Source: an uncultured Roseburia sp.
GTDB lineage: Bacteria > Bacillota_A > Clostridia > Lachnospirales > Lachnospiraceae
Direction: 5' to 3'
Assembly (NCBI GenBank): GCA_900753715.1
Contig: CAAEAE010000171.1
Span: 1 to 14,204 of the forward strand
Length of the DNA stretch: 14,204 nucleotides
The translations under genes and the position numbers were made by a program. Under the pieces are notes generated by a model, which was given only the letters and a program-made list of their open reading frames with translations, made no database searches and was not told the DNA's origin. Numbering within the stretch: position 1 is the stretch's first letter; each line of letters starts with the position of its first letter. Shown here one piece after another: positions 1 to 7,625 of this stretch.

Positions 1-1515
1 GCACTGCTCGTCATCGTCTGCAAGAATCGTCTTGGAGAGCGGGAAATGATAAATGCCACGGCTCTGCACGACGGATGCAGTTTCACTTCCGTAAATCATC
101 CAGTCAGGGTGATTCTTGTGGTGCTCTTCATACAGGCGTTCTCCGTAGTTGTAGCCTGCAAGCTTTAAGATATCCGCACATTTCTGACCATTTTCCCACT
201 GCATATAGTTTGAGCCAAAGGTGACATAGCCGTTTGCCCTGTCATCATGTAACCGTACCAGTCGTTTTAAAAGGGAAGTGACTTCCTGTCCACGCTCATC
301 GGCGTGCGTGTCAAAAATTTCATTTCCGATGCTCCAGCCGATAATAGACGGATGGTTGCGGTCACGGCGAATCCAGGAGGCAACGTCTCTGGAAACCCAC
401 TCATCAAAGAAGCGCGCATAGTCATAGTCGGTCTTCGGGCGTTCCCACATATCAAATCCCTCGGAGAGGACAAGGAGACCCATTTCATCGGTAAGCTCCA
501 TGAATTCCTCGCATGGCATGTTGTGGGAGGTTCGGATGGCATTGATGCCCATTTCCTGTAATTTCTGAAATCTTCTCCGCAGGGCAGTTTTATTTACGAC
601 AGCACCGAGACAGCCGTTGTCATGATGCTCACAGGAGCCGTGCAGCTTTAAATGTCTTCCGTTTAAGAAAAAACCTGCATCTGTAGTAAACTCGATTGTG
701 CGGAAACCAAAATTATTTTTAACACGCGCAATCACATCGCCCTCTACGATGATTTCCGACACAAGCGTATAGAGATAAGGGTCATCGACATCCCAGAGTG
801 TTGGCGCGGGAACGGGCAGTGTCTGTGTGGTAAGCGCATAGGAAAAACCGTTTTCCTGCACTTCGGATGGAATGCAGGAGAGATCAGCAGCACAGATTTC
901 GGATTCACAGGTGGCAATCGGGGTCTGTTCGCGGTCTAAAATGGTCTGTTTTACAAGGATGCCTGAAGTCTGTGTACCAAGCGGACGGAGCACCTCAGAG
1001 GTCACGAGGGTAAGCCATCTGCCGTCCTTTTGCTCGGTTGAGATATAGATGCCGTCATTTCCAAAGTGAATCTCCGGAGTTTCACAGAGCCAGACATTGC
1101 GGTAAATACCGGCGCCGGAATACCATCTTGAGTTTGGGGCATGGTGGTTGACCCGGACGGTAATCTTATTTTCCCCATCAATAAGAAGATCCGTCAGGTC
1201 AAACTGGAAGGTGGAATAGCCGTATTTCCACTCACCAGCAACGGTACCGTTGACATAGACGGTCGTGTCCATGTAGACGCCGTCGAAGCGGATAGAAGTA
1301 CGGATGCCATCTTTTTTCTGATAAAAAAAGTGTTTCCGATACCAGCCGGTTGACGTTTCGTAAAGGTTGTTGGTGTCCCAGATGAGCCAGTCATGCGGAA
1401 GGTCCACTGCTTTAAAAGCGTAGTCATCGGAATATTCTGCACCAAACGGGGCCTTATAAAATTCCCAGTGGTCACAGAAAAGAGTGCGGTTTGCATAAGT
1501 GTCACAAAAATTCAT
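1..1515 (-). CDS. Glycoside hydrolase family 2 enzyme (beta-galactosidase/beta-glucuronidase type), 3' end outside window
   Basis: This frame is open for 505 codons on the minus strand, from an ATG at 1515 to the window edge. A strong ribosome site (AAGGAGAAG) lies just upstream of the start. The N-terminal half has the sugar-binding jelly-roll signature of GH2: LPHDW near residue 40, STGWYRK near 55, FDGVYMDTTVYVNG near 73-86 and AGIYRNVWL near 139. The TIM barrel follows, with HGSCEHHD near 292-299 and RTSHN near 329. The general acid/base is Glu399 in HPSIIGWSIGNE, and the probable nucleophile is Glu478 in YGSE. There is no signal peptide, so it should act in the cytoplasm on imported beta-galactosides or beta-glucuronides. 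Family and mechanism are clear. The exact sugar cannot be read from this portion. Confidence 0.93.
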   Translation of the reverse strand, partial: MNFCDTYANRTLFCDHWEFYKAPFGAEYSDDYAFKAVDLPHDWLIWDTNNLYETSTGWYRKHFFYQKKDGIRTSIRFDGVYMDTTVYVNGTVAGEWKYGYSTFQFDLTDLLIDGENKITVRVNHHAPNSRWYSGAGIYRNVWLCETPEIHFGNDGIYISTEQKDGRWLTLVTSEVLRPLGTQTSGILVKQTILDREQTPIATCESEICAADLSCIPSEVQENGFSYALTTQTLPVPAPTLWDVDDPYLYTLVSEIIVEGDVIARVKNNFGFRTIEFTTDAGFFLNGRHLKLHGSCEHHDNGCLGAVVNKTALRRRFQKLQEMGINAIRTSHNMPCEEFMELTDEMGLLVLSEGFDMWERPKTDYDYARFFDEWVSRDVASWIRRDRNHPSIIGWSIGNEIFDTHADERGQEVTSLLKRLVRLHDDRANGYVTFGSNYMQWENGQKCADILKLAGYNYGERLYEEHHKNHPDWMIYGSETASVVQSRGIYHFPLSKTILADDDEQC

Positions 1516-1538
1516 GGTTCTTCTCCTTCTCCAGTTGG

Positions 1539-1565
1539 TTTCTTTCCTATAAAAATAGGAAGAAA
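1539..1565. repeat. Imperfect inverted repeat in the 5' leader of the GH2 gene
   Basis: Two arms, TTTCTTTCCTAT and ATAGGAAGAAA, flank a 4-base A-rich loop. The inner 7 bp of each arm (TTCCTAT/ATAGGAA) pair perfectly, and the outer parts pair with one bulged base. The repeat sits between the predicted GH2 promoter and its ribosome site. It could be a repressor operator or an RNA hairpin near the start of translation. It lacks a GC-rich stem, so it is a poor terminator. Confidence 0.5.
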
Positions 1566-1619
1566 TGCAAATCTTTGTGCAGGCATACGAGGTTTTCGCT
1601 GCTTGCGTAAATAAAAGAA

Positions 1620-1647
1620 ATTATAGCACTTCTGAAAAAATATACAA
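1620..1647 (-). promoter_or_regulatory. Predicted sigma-A promoter for the GH2 gene
   Basis: On the minus strand a perfect TATAAT lies at 1625-1620, preceded by TGC, which makes an extended -10. A weak -35, TTGTAT, lies at 1647-1642 with a 16 bp spacer. This predicts a leader of about 95 nt before the ATG at 1515, and that leader contains the inverted repeat at 1539-1565. Confidence 0.6.
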
Positions 1648-1752
1648 CTGAATTTCGCAATGAAATCTTTCGATTTTCTTTCGTTTTTTCTGACGGGATT
1701 CTTTGGAAAACTCCGGTAAGATGACAGCATCCGAAAGAGAGGTGCTTTTGAA

Positions 1753-2262
1753 ATGGAAATGCAGACATTGATGCAGTATTTTGTGGATTACGGACCGGTT
1801 GCGATTTTTACAATCGTGCTGTTGGAATATCTGAATCTGCCCGGTTTTCCGGCGGGCGTGATTATGCCACTTGCGGGAGTTTGGGCGGCAAAAGGAAACC
1901 TGAACTTCTTTTTTACCATTGCAATTACGGTGGCAGCTGGAGTGACAGGAAGCATTATTTTATATGGAATCGGAAGAGGCGGCGGAGCACTGTTTTTAAA
2001 CAGGTATTATCAGAAATTTCCAAAGCAGAAGGAACTGATTGAGGGAAAGATGCAGTATTTACGGGAAAAGGGCTGTGTGGGAATTTTTGTGAGCAAGTTA
2101 ATTCCGATGGTGCGCACGTTGATTTCAATTCCGGCGGGAGCCATACAGATGAATTTTGGAAAATATGTCATCAGTTCTGCACTTGGGGTTGCTGTGTGGA
2201 ATCTGGTGTTTGTGGGAGCCGGTTATCTGTTCGGGGATGCGGTATTTTCCCTGTTTGCATAA
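1753..2262 (+). CDS. DedA family integral membrane protein
   Basis: The gene encodes 169 residues, a normal to slightly short length for DedA (SNARE-associated/VTT) proteins. Hydrophobic segments lie near residues 14-45, 52-75 and 133-165. The family hallmark is the segment VSKLIPMVRTLISIPAGAIQMNF (about 114-136), matching the conserved R/K-x-I-P-x-x-R-T...PAG...M core. DedA proteins are involved in membrane homeostasis, and some recycle undecaprenyl phosphate or flip phospholipids. The substrate here cannot be told. The ribosome site is AGAGG about 10 bp before the ATG. An in-frame ATG two codons later is an alternative start. The glycosyltransferase gene follows after 20 bp, so the two are probably co-transcribed and may act on the same lipids. 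I found no convincing promoter in 1626-1752. Confidence 0.88.
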   Translation: MEMQTLMQYFVDYGPVAIFTIVLLEYLNLPGFPAGVIMPLAGVWAAKGNLNFFFTIAITVAAGVTGSIILYGIGRGGGALFLNRYYQKFPKQKELIEGKMQYLREKGCVGIFVSKLIPMVRTLISIPAGAIQMNFGKYVISSALGVAVWNLVFVGAGYLFGDAVFSLFA

Positions 2263-2282
2263 TGTTAAGAAGGAGAAGTTCT

Positions 2283-3491
2283 ATGAAAATTGCAATGTTT
2301 ACCAACAATTATAAGCCTTATGTGGGAGGGGTTCCGGTCTCCATTGAACATCTTGCACAGGCACTTCGCAAAATCGGGCATACTGTATACATTTTCGCTC
2401 CGAGTTATGAAAATGAGGAGGAAGAGGAGTTTGTCGTCCGCTACCCGTCTTTTCCGGTGAAAATAGCGGGAGCGCCGGTGCCAAATGTGCTGACATCGTT
2501 GTTCCTTAAAAAAGTGACAGAGCTTGGAATTGATATCATCCATGTGCATCATCCGGCGATTGTCGGAAATGTGGCGCTTGCAATCCGCAAAAAAACAGGA
2601 ATTCCGGTGGTATTTACTTACCATACCAGATATGAGGCGTATCTTCATTATATAAAACCGCTTGAAAAGTTGGAGGAGCATACCGGGGTTCTGGAAAAAT
2701 ACTTAAACTATTTTTGTAATAAATGTGATCTGATTGTGGCACCGACGCCTGGAATTGCTTCCTATTTACAGCAGACAAATTTGGATACGCCGGTGGGGAT
2801 AATGCCGACCGGAATTCCGGAAGAAAATTTTCATGCGGAGCCTTCCAGAACGGAGGAAATAAGAAAACAGTATGCAAAAGATGCAGACTATCTGTTTTGC
2901 ACTGTTTCAAGATTGGCGGAAGAGAAAAATCTGGATTTTCAGCTTGAGGCGCTTGTGCAGTTAAAAGAGCTGTTAGGTGCGCAGGGAAAGCGGTTTAGAC
3001 ATCTTATCATCGGGGAAGGACCAAAGCACAAAGAACTTGCCGGACGAATCAGTGCACTTGGGTTAAAAGAAAATGTCATTTTTTTGGGAAATGTGCCAAA
3101 CACAGAGATAAAAAATTTTCAGGCGGCATCAGACTTATTTTTATTTACTTCCAAGTCCGAAACGCAGGGAATTGTGCTGCTTGAGGCGATGGCGGTTGGC
3201 AATCCGGTGATTGCGGTGGATGCAAGCGGTGTGCGGGATATTGTAAAAGACGGTGTCAACGGTTATCTGACACGTGAGGATGCCGGAGAATTTGCAGCGC
3301 AGACGGCAGCAGTACTTAGTGAAAATGCAAAGTATCAGAAACTGTGTGAGGGAGCGGGACGGACGGCAGAAAGTTACAGGGAGGAGCGTGTGGCAAAAAC
3401 AGCGGAGTTATATTATGTAAGCACTCGTGCAAGGACATTGCAGGAGGTGCGAAAAACTTCCTTTTTCCACAGATATGTGGTAAATTCATAG
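2283..3491 (+). CDS. GT4 glycosyltransferase, probable 1,2-diacylglycerol glucosyltransferase
   Basis: The ATG at 2283 follows AAGAAGGAG by 7 bp. Longer readings into the DedA gene have no ribosome site, so the product is 402 residues. It has the GT-B architecture of family GT4. The acceptor domain begins MKIAMFTNNYKPYVGGV and contains IIHVHHP (85-91) and FTYHT (111-115). The donor domain contains VSRLAEEKN (208-216), IGEGP (243-247) and the retaining-enzyme EX7E motif, E293-TQGIVLL-E301. The overall pattern resembles monoglucosyl-diacylglycerol synthases of Gram-positive bacteria, which transfer glucose from UDP-glucose to diacylglycerol at the inner membrane face. The lipid acceptor is inference from this resemblance and from the DedA and envelope-regulator neighbours. 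GT4 membership is secure. Another acceptor, such as a sugar lipid or polyprenyl carrier, is possible. Confidence 0.87.
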   Translation: MKIAMFTNNYKPYVGGVPVSIEHLAQALRKIGHTVYIFAPSYENEEEEEFVVRYPSFPVKIAGAPVPNVLTSLFLKKVTELGIDIIHVHHPAIVGNVALAIRKKTGIPVVFTYHTRYEAYLHYIKPLEKLEEHTGVLEKYLNYFCNKCDLIVAPTPGIASYLQQTNLDTPVGIMPTGIPEENFHAEPSRTEEIRKQYAKDADYLFCTVSRLAEEKNLDFQLEALVQLKELLGAQGKRFRHLIIGEGPKHKELAGRISALGLKENVIFLGNVPNTEIKNFQAASDLFLFTSKSETQGIVLLEAMAVGNPVIAVDASGVRDIVKDGVNGYLTREDAGEFAAQTAAVLSENAKYQKLCEGAGRTAESYREERVAKTAELYYVSTRARTLQEVRKTSFFHRYVVNS

Positions 3492-3518
3492 GAAAGATGA
3501 GAAAAAGGAGTTTTTGTT

Positions 3519-4241
3519 ATGACACAGGCAGAAAATGAAAAATATAATGTTTTAATCGTGGAGGATGATAAGGAAATCAGAGACGGCATCGAAATTTTCT
3601 TAAAAAGCCAGAATTATAATGTATACAAGGCAGCAGACGGTATCGAGGGACTTGCCGTTATCGAGGCACATGAGATTCATCTTGCCATCGTTGATATTAT
3701 GATGCCGCGCATGGACGGAATCACGATGACGGTGCAGCTTCGGCAGAAGTACGAGTTTCCGGTCATTATGCTTTCGGCAAAATCTGAGGAGACGGACAAA
3801 GTAATCGGATTAAATATCGGGGCAGACGATTATGTGACAAAACCGTTCACTCCGCTCGAATTGTTGGCGCGTGTCAATTCCCAGCTCCGCCGCTATACGA
3901 AGTTTTTAAACAAGGGCGGCACACAGCAGACGGATGAGCGCGTGTATGTCATCGGAGGACTGGAATTAAACGAGGATACGGTTACGGTATCGGTGGATGG
4001 AAATCCGGTCAAGATGACACCGATGGAGTTTAAGATTTTAGCACTTTTAATGAAGAATCCGGGCAGAGTTTTTTCTGCGGAAGAAATCTATGAGCGGGTG
4101 TGGAATGAAAAGGCAGTGAACACGGACACGATTATGGTGCATGTGAGAAATATCCGGGATAAGATTGAAATTAATCCCAAAGATCCAAAATATTTAAAGG
4201 TGGTGTGGGGCGTTGGCTATAAAATTGAAAAACAACCATAA
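3519..4241 (+). CDS. OmpR/PhoB-family response regulator (VanR-like)
   Basis: The product has 240 residues. The receiver domain spans about residues 9-122, with the acidic pair D16-D17, phospho-acceptor Asp59 in IVDIMMP, Ser86 and Lys108 in TKPF. The winged-helix DNA-binding domain spans about 143-240 and holds the usual TPMEFKIL, AEEIYERVW, VHVRNIRDKI and VWGVGYKIE elements. AAGGAG lies 8 bp before the ATG. It starts 27 bp after the glycosyltransferase gene, and the kinase gene starts inside its last 30 bases. It is therefore the cognate partner of that kinase and probably part of one transcript beginning upstream of the DedA gene. Likely targets are envelope genes, possibly this operon itself, but no repeated operator is obvious here. 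Confidence 0.93.
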   Translation: MTQAENEKYNVLIVEDDKEIRDGIEIFLKSQNYNVYKAADGIEGLAVIEAHEIHLAIVDIMMPRMDGITMTVQLRQKYEFPVIMLSAKSEETDKVIGLNIGADDYVTKPFTPLELLARVNSQLRRYTKFLNKGGTQQTDERVYVIGGLELNEDTVTVSVDGNPVKMTPMEFKILALLMKNPGRVFSAEEIYERVWNEKAVNTDTIMVHVRNIRDKIEINPKDPKYLKVVWGVGYKIEKQP

Positions 4242-6495
4242 GACAAAATTAATCATCGGAGCCTGGGCGGTACTGTTTGTCTCCGTTTTGAACTTAATCT
4301 TTATTCCGCTCATACAGGGGAGAGCCGAAACGCTGTTGGAACAGGAGACGGAAAATAACAGCCAGAATACAAATGTAAGTATGAATGAGAATGGTGTGCA
4401 GGATCTCTACCGAGGGCTTTATGTGCTCTATCTTGAGGCAAATCAGGAACAAAGCACGGACAGAATGGATGCTGCTTCCCTGCTGTTAGATATGGACAGC
4501 TTCAGTGAGCAGTGGCTTTCTGGGCAGGGAGAGACAGCCGAGGAGGTAAAGAATGAGATAGACAAGGCGGAGGCATCCCAGGCGTTTAACGATGCGATTT
4601 CTGAATGGAAACAGCAGTTTTATGAGCGCTACCCGTATGTGGATGTCTGCTATGAACTTTTGCCGGACGGTGCCGTTTCAAGTAATACGGACAGACCGCT
4701 TAAGAGTCTGTTAAACGGTGCGGAACCGGATAAGAAAACATTGGAGGAACTACAGAGACAGTATGCAGTTTATATGGTCATTTCCTTCGATGAAAAAGGC
4801 ATCATGAGCATCGAAAATGTCTATGGGAAAAATATGAGCGGGGATGCTATTATCAAGGCAGTTCAATTAGAGCGCGGAACACAGGAGTCCATTCTTACGA
4901 ATGAGATTCCGTATGAGGTCGGAAAAATTACTTCATTTACGGTTGCGTATGGAATCAGTACGGACAATGAAGAGAGGTTCCTTAATCTGTCGGAGGACGG
5001 GGGGCCTGTGTCCTACCAGAAAACGTTAGAGACCTATGAGGATGCAGGTGCAGACATTTTATTCGGGGCGTCGTTGGTACTTCTTGTGCTGACAGTAATT
5101 CTGATTACGGAGGGACGTTTCTGGAAGGAGAAAACAGATTTTTCGCGCCCGGGAAAATATTATGTGGCGGAACTTGCCGCTATCGGTGTGATTGTGACGT
5201 TTGGTCTGATAGAAAACTGGATTGGATTCATCAGCGAAGAACAGGCGATAAGAGCTTATCAGGAGCTTCTTTCTGGAACAATTGTCGGCTATGACTTATT
5301 GATAGTGCTGCGGCTGTTGCTGTTTTTGATTCTGGCTTACGGAATCTGGTTTCTCTCAGTTTATTTTATCCGGCCGGTCGTGGCACTTGGCGTTTCTTCC
5401 TATATAAAAGAGTACAGTCTGATTTACCAGGTGTTCCCATGGCTGAAGAAAAAATGGAAGGAATTTTACGAGGAGATTTCACACGTTGATTTCAAGGGAA
5501 AATCCACAAAGACGATGATAAAAGTTGTGGTTCTGAATTTTGCAGTCATACTGCTCATTTCCTGTCTGTGGTTCTTTGGAATCTGGGTGGCAGTTGTATA
5601 TTCACTTGTCCTGTTTTATTTCTTAAACCGCTATTACGATACCGTGCGTGCCAACTATAACACGATGTTAAAAGCAGTCAGTCAGATTGCGGAGGGAAAC
5701 CTCGACGCAGAGATTACAGAAGACATGGGCGTTTTTGAACCGTTTAAGGAGGAGCTTGTAAAAGTGCAGGACGGTTTTAAGAATGCAGTCGAGCAGGAGA
5801 CGAAGAGCCAGCGGATGAAGACAGAATTAATTACAAATGTCTCACATGATTTAAAGACACCGCTGACGGCAATCACGACCTATGTGGAGCTGTTAAAGAA
5901 AGAAGATATTACTGAGGAAGAGCGCAGGTCTTATATTGATACGCTTGAAAAGAAATCCCTGCGGCTTAAGGTGTTAATCGAGGATTTGTTTGAGGTCAGC
6001 AAGGCGACAAGCAACAACATGGTACTGCACCCGATGGACGTGGATGTGGTCAATCTGATGAAACAGGTGAGCGTGGAGCACACGAGCCAGTATGAAGAAC
6101 TTGGACTTGACCTGCGGTTCCATGTGCCGGAAGAAAAAGTGGTGTTGCAGCTTGACAACCAGAAGACCTATCGCATTTTTGAAAATCTGTTCGTAAATAT
6201 CCAGAAATATGCAATGCCAAACAGCCGTGTCTATGTCGATGTGTCGGTGGAGGGCGATATGGTGTGGATTGTTTTAAAAAATATGTCTAAAAATCCGATT
6301 GATTTTTCCGCAGACGAGATTACGGAACGGTTTGTGCGCGGAGATGCGTCCAGAAATACGGAAGGTTCCGGGCTTGGACTTGCGATTGCAAAGAGCTTTA
6401 CTGAGGCGCAGAAGGGCGATTTCAAGGTCGATGTGGACGGTGACTTGTTTAAGGTGACAATTTTCTTTTGCCGGGAGAATCGGATTAACGCTTGA
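4213..6495 (+). CDS. Large membrane sensor histidine kinase, partner of the preceding regulator
   Basis: The product has 760 residues from a TTG at 4213, overlapping the regulator gene by 29 bases. AAAGGTGG lies about 10 bp upstream of this TTG; a second in-frame TTG at 4225 is possible. TM1 is about residues 12-35. An outside domain of about 245 residues, rich in Glu, Asp and Gln, follows. Five more hydrophobic segments lie near 282-300, 317-338, 362-386, 437-456 and 459-476, then a HAMP-like linker (ISQIAEGNLDAEI). The dimerisation/phospho-acceptor site is His545 in NVSHDLKTPL. The ATPase domain has an N box with Asn662 and a good G2 box, GSGLGLAIAK (718-727). The usual D-x-G-x-G G1 box is not recognisable; the region reads KNMSKNPIDF. 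The VanS-like core is clear and the signal is unknown. Confidence 0.92.
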   Translation: MAIKLKNNHKTKLIIGAWAVLFVSVLNLIFIPLIQGRAETLLEQETENNSQNTNVSMNENGVQDLYRGLYVLYLEANQEQSTDRMDAASLLLDMDSFSEQWLSGQGETAEEVKNEIDKAEASQAFNDAISEWKQQFYERYPYVDVCYELLPDGAVSSNTDRPLKSLLNGAEPDKKTLEELQRQYAVYMVISFDEKGIMSIENVYGKNMSGDAIIKAVQLERGTQESILTNEIPYEVGKITSFTVAYGISTDNEERFLNLSEDGGPVSYQKTLETYEDAGADILFGASLVLLVLTVILITEGRFWKEKTDFSRPGKYYVAELAAIGVIVTFGLIENWIGFISEEQAIRAYQELLSGTIVGYDLLIVLRLLLFLILAYGIWFLSVYFIRPVVALGVSSYIKEYSLIYQVFPWLKKKWKEFYEEISHVDFKGKSTKTMIKVVVLNFAVILLISCLWFFGIWVAVVYSLVLFYFLNRYYDTVRANYNTMLKAVSQIAEGNLDAEITEDMGVFEPFKEELVKVQDGFKNAVEQETKSQRMKTELITNVSHDLKTPLTAITTYVELLKKEDITEEERRSYIDTLEKKSLRLKVLIEDLFEVSKATSNNMVLHPMDVDVVNLMKQVSVEHTSQYEELGLDLRFHVPEEKVVLQLDNQKTYRIFENLFVNIQKYAMPNSRVYVDVSVEGDMVWIVLKNMSKNPIDFSADEITERFVRGDASRNTEGSGLGLAIAKSFTEAQKGDFKVDVDGDLFKVTIFFCRENRINA

Positions 6496-6520
6496 ATCCG
6501 GGATTCCGTTGCGTTATGAT
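6492..6520 (+). promoter_or_regulatory. Predicted promoter for the S1-domain gene
   Basis: TTGAAT (6492-6497) and TATGAT (6515-6520) are separated by exactly 17 bp. The -35 element contains the stop codon of the kinase gene, so the S1 gene probably has its own promoter directly abutting the upstream operon. I see no terminator between the two genes, so read-through is also possible. Confidence 0.55.
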
Positions 6521-6576
6521 AGAAAAAAATGACGTGTTAAATATGATGCGGCAGATAGAAAGGTGTGGAAGAAGCA

Positions 6577-7476
6577 ATGGAATCAATGGATGATTATAAG
6601 GAAGAGTTAGAGGCGTCTTTTCGCAGAATTAATGAGGGAGATATCCTTTCAGGGACGGTTATTTCCGTCAACGAAGAGGAGGTCGTGCTGGATTTAAAAT
6701 ATTATGCACAAGGAATTATCAAGGTCGAGGACTTAAGTGATGACCCGGATTTTTCTGCGAAGGATTCCGTACATCCCGGAGATGTGTTGGAAGCAACCGT
6801 TATCAGCACTGATGACGGACAGGGCAATATCTTACTTTCCAGAAAAGAGGCAAACGAGGAGCTTGCATGGGACAAGCTCAAAGAGATGATGGAAAATGAG
6901 ACGGTTGTGACCGTCCGCATCAAGGAGAGCGTTCCAAGCGGCGTGGCTGCTTATTTGGAAGGAATCCGTGCATTTATTCCGGCATCACAGCTTGGGCTTT
7001 CCTATGTGGAAGATACGGAAAGCTGGGTTGGAAAAGAAGTGCGCTGCAAGGTCATCACTGTGGATGAGGAACGCAAGAAATTAGTCCTTTCTAATAAGGC
7101 AGTTGCCAGAGAGGAAGAGGCAGAGGAACGCAATCATAAGATTTCCATGATTGTGCCGGGAAGTGTATTAGAGGGAACGGTCGAGACACTGATGCCATAT
7201 GGTGCATTTATTGATCTTGGAGATGGATTGAGCGGTCTGGTGCACATTTCACAAATTTGTGAGCGCCGCATCGGAAAGCCGTCCGAGGTGTTAAAGGTCG
7301 GACAGAAGGTGAAAGCGAAAGTGTTAAACACCAACGACAATAAAATCAGCCTGAGCATGAAGGCACTCGAGGAGGAGATGGTAGACACTGAGGGCGCCGG
7401 AGACCTTGAGCAGTATACGTCGACGGAATCTGCCGGAACAAGTTTAGGAGACCTTCTCTCCAAATTCAAATTTTAA
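6577..7476 (+). CDS. RNA-binding protein with three S1 domains (ribosomal protein S1-like)
   Basis: The product has 299 residues from the ATG at 6577. Three OB-fold S1 repeats are visible. Repeat one is about residues 20-90 (GDILSGTVISV...ILLSRKEA). Repeat two, about 107-174, is more divergent (AYLEGIRAFIPASQL...LVLSNKA). Repeat three, about 194-264, is the most canonical (GSVLEGTVETLMPYGAFIDLGDGLSGLVHISQI...ISLSMKAL). The tail after 265 is acidic and Ser/Thr-rich. Firmicute S1-like proteins of this kind bind mRNA and may aid translation or RNA stability; a true ribosomal role is not proven by sequence. The start is uncertain: a GTG at 6565 and an ATG at 6586 are in frame, but GGAAG lies 5 bp before 6577. 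It is flanked by its own promoter and terminator. Confidence 0.88.
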   Translation: MESMDDYKEELEASFRRINEGDILSGTVISVNEEEVVLDLKYYAQGIIKVEDLSDDPDFSAKDSVHPGDVLEATVISTDDGQGNILLSRKEANEELAWDKLKEMMENETVVTVRIKESVPSGVAAYLEGIRAFIPASQLGLSYVEDTESWVGKEVRCKVITVDEERKKLVLSNKAVAREEEAEERNHKISMIVPGSVLEGTVETLMPYGAFIDLGDGLSGLVHISQICERRIGKPSEVLKVGQKVKAKVLNTNDNKISLSMKALEEEMVDTEGAGDLEQYTSTESAGTSLGDLLSKFKF

Positions 7477-7495
7477 GGTTCAGATGTAAAAAATT

Positions 7496-7539
7496 TACGC
7501 TCCTGCCGGAGAGAAAATGTTTCGGCGGGGGCGTATTTT
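7496..7539 (+). terminator. Rho-independent terminator after the S1-domain gene
   Basis: A 13-bp GC-rich stem, TACGCTCCTGCCG with CGGCGGGGGCGTA (two G-T pairs when read as RNA), encloses a 14-base loop and is followed by TTTT. It starts 20 bases after the stop codon. The next promoter begins a few bases downstream. Confidence 0.85.
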
Positions 7540-7600
7540 AATGTTGACAAGGAAACAATCATACACTATGATAGGAGTGTGAATGTTGACAAGGAAACAA
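7540..7600 (+). repeat. Exact 19-bp direct repeat, candidate operator of the MarR-family gene
   Basis: AATGTTGACAAGGAAACAA occurs at 7540-7558 and again, without mismatch, at 7582-7600. The copies are offset by 42 bp, about four helical turns. The first copy contains the -35 element, and the second begins about two bases after the expected transcription start. Two same-face sites bracketing the core promoter suggest cooperative autorepression. Confidence 0.7.
7544..7572 (+). promoter_or_regulatory. Strong predicted sigma-A promoter for the MarR-family gene
   Basis: A perfect TTGACA (7544-7549), a 17-bp spacer and TATGAT (7567-7572) predict transcription from about 7580 and a leader of about 46 nt. 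The -35 is embedded in the first copy of the direct repeat. Confidence 0.82.
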
Positions 7601-7625
7601 ATAATAGAAGAGGGATTGAAAACAA

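Noticed and set aside
1603..1722. Possible promoters for the DedA operon (TTGCGT near 1603, TAAGAT near 1717)
   Set aside because: No pairing gives a -35 and -10 with a 16-18 bp spacer, so I do not call a promoter there.
1512..1768. Two minus-strand frames of 72-73 codons in the GH2/DedA gap
   Set aside because: Low-complexity, AT-rich translation with no ribosome site. The gap is better explained by the GH2 promoter and leader.
2196..2282. Longer N terminus of the glycosyltransferase starting inside the DedA gene
   Set aside because: The added 29 residues lack a ribosome site and do not fit the family, whose proteins begin at MKIAMFTNNYKP. AAGGAG precedes 2283.
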